From: Xenorhabdus japonica
GTDB lineage: Bacteria > Pseudomonadota > Gammaproteobacteria > Enterobacterales > Enterobacteriaceae
Length of the DNA: 64,000 nucleotides
NCBI RefSeq assembly: GCF_900115195.1
Contig: NZ_FOVO01000004.1
Span: forward strand, 84,564 to 148,563
Reading direction: 5' to 3'
How positions within the stretch are numbered: position 1 is the first letter of the stretch; every line of letters begins with the position of its first letter. The notes under the pieces were generated by a model. It saw nothing but the letters and a program-made list of their open reading frames with translations. It was not told the origin of the DNA and did not search any database. Shown here piece after piece: positions 61,255-64,000 of the stretch. The position numbers and the translations under genes are program-made.

Positions 61255-61908
61255 TTATTTACGATTAACAGCTTTCACTAAATGATCACCGCCTAACTGA
61301 ATCAAGAATACTAAAACAACCAATAATGCTAATACGGTATTCATCACTGTCGCGTCGTAGCCGATATATCCATACTGATAGCCAATCTGCCCCAAACCAC
61401 CGGCGCCAACAGCCCCGCCCATTGCAGAATAACCAACTAATGTGATTAAGGTTATGGTTGCGGCATTAATCAAACCTGGTAATGCTTCTGGCAATAGGAT
61501 CTTTTTAACAATCTGAAACGGTGTTGCTCCCATCGCACGTGCTGCTTCAATTAGACCTGTCGGAATTTCTAATAATGCATTTTCCACCATGCGGGCAATA
61601 AACGGGGCAGCCCCTACGGTCAGTGGAACAATCGCTGCCTGTAATCCGATTGATGTTCCTACAATCAGACGGGTAAATGGAATCATCCATACCAATAGAA
61701 TAATGAAAGGTATTGAACGAGTAATATTTACTAATGCAGAAAGTATGCGATAAAGAGTACCATTTCCAATAACTTGCCCAGGACGGGTAACATATAAAAG
61801 CACCCCCGCCGGCAATCCAATAACAAAACCAAAGAAACCGGAAACGAAAGTCATTACGAGAGTTTCCCAGACTCCTTTAGTTAATAATAAAATCATTCCT
61901 TCAGACAT
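61255..61908 (-). CDS. metI: Methionine ABC transporter permease MetI
   Basis: Inner-membrane permease of MetNIQ, 217 aa with five transmembrane helices. The EAA loop that couples to MetN is visible as [25 protein letters not shown] near residue 140 (EAARAMGA...LPEA). Length matches E. coli MetI. Its start overlaps the 3' end of metN by 8 nt, so translation is coupled. Confidence 0.96.
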   Translation of the reverse strand: MSEGMILLLTKGVWETLVMTFVSGFFGFVIGLPAGVLLYVTRPGQVIGNGTLYRILSALVNITRSIPFIILLVWMIPFTRLIVGTSIGLQAAIVPLTVGAAPFIARMVENALLEIPTGLIEAARAMGATPFQIVKKILLPEALPGLINAATITLITLVGYSAMGGAVGAGGLGQIGYQYGYIGYDATVMNTVLALLVVLVFLIQLGGDHLVKAVNRK

Positions 61909-62932
61909 AACCGAGAACCTCTACTTTCACATGATGCTCTTCTAAAAATGCAATTGTTGATTTGATGCTATCGCTTTCCCCATCTAATTCCGCCAGCATA
62001 ACCCCGAATTTAACACCCCCGGCGTAGTCGATTTGGGAACTTAATATGCCAATATCAATATTAAAACGGCGAACAGCCATCGAAATTAAAGGTGCATCAA
62101 CTGATTTACCTGTGAATTCCAGTTTCAATAATGGACTGCGATCAGGTGCGGATTCTGGTTGTAACTTCTTTAAGTAATCTTCAGGAATATCCAAATGCAA
62201 CGTAGATTTGATAAATTCTTGGGCAATCGGCGTCTTGGGATGTGAAAATATTGCGCTCACAATATCTTGTTCAATTAATTGACCACCACTGATGACGGCG
62301 ACTTGATCACAGATACGTTTAACGACGTCCATTTCATGAGTAATTAGAAGAATAGTTAATCCCAGTCGACGATTAATATCCTTTAATAATTCTAGTATAG
62401 AACGAGTTGTTGCTGGATCCAGAGCACTGGTGGCTTCGTCACACAGAAGCACTTTGGGAGAGTTTGCCAGTGCCCGTGCAATAGCAACCCGCTGCTTTTG
62501 ACCACCAGATAAATTGGCAGGATAAGCATCATGCTTGTCTGTGAGGCCGACTAAATCTAGCAGTTCGTTAACTTTGGCCTTTATATCGGCTTTTGACGTG
62601 TTATTAAGTTCCAAAGGTAACGCAACATTGTCAAATACTGTTCTGGATGACAGCAAATTAAAGTGCTGAAAAATCATGCCAATATGACGACGCGCATGAG
62701 TGAGTTCGCGTTCTGATAGAAATGTGAGATCTTGCCCAGCCACTAATACCTGACCAGAAGTCGGGCGCTCAAGCATATTTACACAGCGGATTAGGGTGCT
62801 TTTGCCTGCACCGGAAGAGCCAATGACACCATATATTTGTCCCTGTGGGACATGCAGGTTGATATCTGAAAGCGCTTTTACAGAACGCGTTCCTTGTTGA
62901 AATATCTTATTTATCTGAGTCAGTCTTATCAT
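61901..62932 (-). CDS. metN: Methionine ABC transporter ATP-binding protein MetN
   Basis: ATPase of the MetNIQ importer. The 343-aa product has Walker [10 protein letters not shown] near residue 38, LSGGQKQR near 140, Walker [13 protein letters not shown] near 160 and the switch histidine in LLITHEMD near 195. A C-terminal ACT-like C2 domain (about 265-343) binds methionine for trans-inhibition. First gene of the operon; MetJ boxes lie 72 bp upstream. Confidence 0.96.
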   Translation of the reverse strand: MIRLTQINKIFQQGTRSVKALSDINLHVPQGQIYGVIGSSGAGKSTLIRCVNMLERPTSGQVLVAGQDLTFLSERELTHARRHIGMIFQHFNLLSSRTVFDNVALPLELNNTSKADIKAKVNELLDLVGLTDKHDAYPANLSGGQKQRVAIARALANSPKVLLCDEATSALDPATTRSILELLKDINRRLGLTILLITHEMDVVKRICDQVAVISGGQLIEQDIVSAIFSHPKTPIAQEFIKSTLHLDIPEDYLKKLQPESAPDRSPLLKLEFTGKSVDAPLISMAVRRFNIDIGILSSQIDYAGGVKFGVMLAELDGESDSIKSTIAFLEEHHVKVEVLGYV

Positions 62933-63003
62933 TTTTTCTTATTAGATGTAGAGATGAACGACTTGAGAACATTTCAACAAGCCATGAATTAAAGTGGATG
63001 TTA

Positions 63004-63019
63004 AGGTGTCTAGACGTCT
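63004..63019. promoter_or_regulatory. MetJ operator (two met boxes)
   Basis: Adjacent 8-mers AGGTGTCT (63004-63011, 6 of 8) and AGACGTCT (63012-63019, perfect) match the met box consensus. They lie between divergent metN and gmhB, placed to repress metNIQ when SAM is plentiful. Confidence 0.85.
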
Positions 63020-63109
63020 AAGTCAACTATGAATAAATTAAATGCTGCATTCTCATTCAGTAATAAATCATGCGATACTGTCCACTTGGTACATTCTTGG
63101 AGCTATCAG

Positions 63110-63676
63110 GTGACTCAAGGTATTCCCGCTGTATTTTTAGATCGTGACGGCACGATTAACATCGATCATGGTTATGTACATGAGATAGATAATTTTCAAT
63201 TTATTGATGGCGCAATTGAAGCCATGCTTGAACTGAAAAAAATGGGCTATGCACTGGTCTTGGTTACAAATCAGTCAGGCATTGCGCGTAAGATTTTCAC
63301 TGAAGATCAGTTTATGCAGTTAACCGAATGGATGGATTGGTCATTGGCGGATAGAGGTGTTGATCTTGATGGCATCTATTATTGTCCTCATCATCCAGAA
63401 GCAGAGAATGAAGAACATAAGAAGAGCTGTAACTGTCGCAAACCACAACCAGGTATGTTGCTGGATGCACAGCAAGAATTATATATCGATATGTCTTCTT
63501 CTTATATGGTAGGAGACAAAATAGAAGATATGTTGGCCGCCAATGCAGCGAAAGTTGGTACTAAGATTCTTGTTCGTACAGGAAAACCAGTAACAAAAGA
63601 AGCAGAACAAGCTGCAGATTTAGTCGTTAATAGCTTGTCAGACCTACCAAATGTGATAAGAAATAGGCAAAAATAG
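63110..63676 (+). CDS. gmhB: D-glycero-beta-D-manno-heptose 1,7-bisphosphate 7-phosphatase
   Basis: HAD-family phosphatase in ADP-heptose synthesis for the LPS inner core. The 188-aa product has the HAD nucleophile motif [18 protein letters not shown] near residue 8, [10 protein letters not shown] near 53, a zinc-binding loop (CPHHPEAE...[11 protein letters not shown], near 91-113), and [12 protein letters not shown] near 133. The GTG at 63110 is chosen: GGAG lies 7 nt upstream and the family N-terminus (about MTQGIPAVF) fits. An in-frame ATG at 63029 adds 27 non-conserved residues. It precedes an rRNA operon, as E. coli gmhB precedes rrnH. Confidence 0.93.
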   Translation: MTQGIPAVFLDRDGTINIDHGYVHEIDNFQFIDGAIEAMLELKKMGYALVLVTNQSGIARKIFTEDQFMQLTEWMDWSLADRGVDLDGIYYCPHHPEAENEEHKKSCNCRKPQPGMLLDAQQELYIDMSSSYMVGDKIEDMLAANAAKVGTKILVRTGKPVTKEAEQAADLVVNSLSDLPNVIRNRQK

Positions 63677-63725
63677 CGTTTTGGGCTAAATTTTGAGCGT
63701 TTAAGTAAAAAATCACAAAAAAGAC

Positions 63726-63753
63726 TTGCCTATATCAGAAGGATCCCTATAAT
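63726..63753 (+). promoter_or_regulatory. rRNA operon promoter P1
   Basis: TTGCCT (63726-63731), 16-bp spacer, TATAAT (63748-63753), then GCGCATC, the GC-rich discriminator of rrn P1 promoters. An A/T-rich UP-element-like stretch lies at about 63690-63724. Confidence 0.9.
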
Positions 63754-63824
63754 GCGCATCCGTTGTCACGACAAACACACAAACCTGTCGGGATGACAAA
63801 GTGAAAGGCCCTGAAAAATAAGGC

Positions 63825-63852
63825 TTGACACTGAAGGCGAAAAGCGTAAGAT
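63825..63852 (+). promoter_or_regulatory. rRNA operon promoter P2
   Basis: TTGACA (63825-63830), 16-bp spacer, TAAGAT (63847-63852). About 100 bp after P1, the usual rrn spacing. Confidence 0.85.
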
Positions 63853-63860
63853 ACGCAGCC

Positions 63861-64000
63861 TCGCAACCCGGAAGGCTTCCGGTTGCGCCCGCTCTTTAAC
63901 AATTGAATCAGACAATCTGTGTGGGCACTCGCAAGACCCTATCCACGCCGAAAGGCGAAAACGATACCAAGTCTTGAAGAGTGACTGAGCAGTTAATTCA
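63861..64000 (+). other. rRNA operon leader with boxA; 16S gene begins beyond the window
   Basis: The transcribed leader contains a hairpin (CGCAACCCGGAAG with CCGGTTGCG, 63863-63886) and the antitermination boxA GCTCTTTAACAAT (63891-63903). Further conserved leader sequence follows to the end. The mature 16S 5' end is not reached. Confidence 0.85.

Noticed and set aside
63029..63109. Longer gmhB start at 63029
   Set aside because: 27 extra non-conserved residues; GTG at 63110 has GGAG and matches the family start.

Overview
This window is a chromosomal stretch of a moderately AT-rich enterobacterium of the order Enterobacterales. Most genes are close relatives of Escherichia coli K-12 genes in much the same order. 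The serralysin (alkaline protease) operon prtA-inh-prtBCD, and other small differences, point to the insect-pathogenic genus Photorhabdus or a near relative such as Xenorhabdus. This is inferred from gene content and not tested by a search.

Layout. (1) 1-12.4 kb is a conserved block: recD, argA (with tandem ARG boxes), amiC, three initiator tRNA genes, mltA, tcdA, csdE, csdA, the sRNA gene gcvB, gcvA, ygdD and rlmM. (2) 12.4-19.8 kb is an accessory block. A 0.65 kb very AT-rich control region rich in inverted repeats leads into prtA (secreted zinc protease), inh (its inhibitor) and prtB, prtC and prtD (type I secretion apparatus). It sits between rlmM and xni, where E. coli carries fucose genes. 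(3) 19.8-28.2 kb mixes core genes (xni, queF, syd, the sRNA gene csrB, yqcC, truC, yqcA, yaeH) with accessory ones: a VAO-type FAD oxidase, a coding remnant, and an unrecognised 211-aa gene between yaeH and dapD. (4) 28.2-53.2 kb is the classic run dapD, glnD, map / rpsB, tsf, pyrH, frr, dxr, uppS, cdsA, rseP, bamA, skp, lpxD, fabZ, lpxA, lpxB, rnhB, dnaE, accA. It links translation, isoprenoid and phospholipid supply, outer-membrane assembly, lipid A synthesis and DNA replication. (5) 53.2-64 kb holds an EamA-type transporter, tilS, rof, nlpE, proS, trmO, rcsF (apparently frameshifted), metQ-metI-metN, gmhB and finally the promoters and leader of an rRNA operon. The 16S gene starts beyond the window.

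Regulation visible in the DNA: ArgR boxes before argA; MetJ boxes between metN and gmhB; an S2-type leader before rpsB; CsrB with a GacA/UvrY-type box upstream; GcvB divergent from gcvA; rrn P1/P2 and boxA; and several strong hairpin terminators.

The most notable observations are the rcsF frameshift, the 25-bp perfect hairpin abutting the rcsF ribosome-binding site, the prtA/inh intercistronic hairpin, a compact CsrB, the unknown 211-aa gene, and many short tandem duplications (9-18 bp) scattered through spacers and protein tails. No clearly novel multi-gene system was found.
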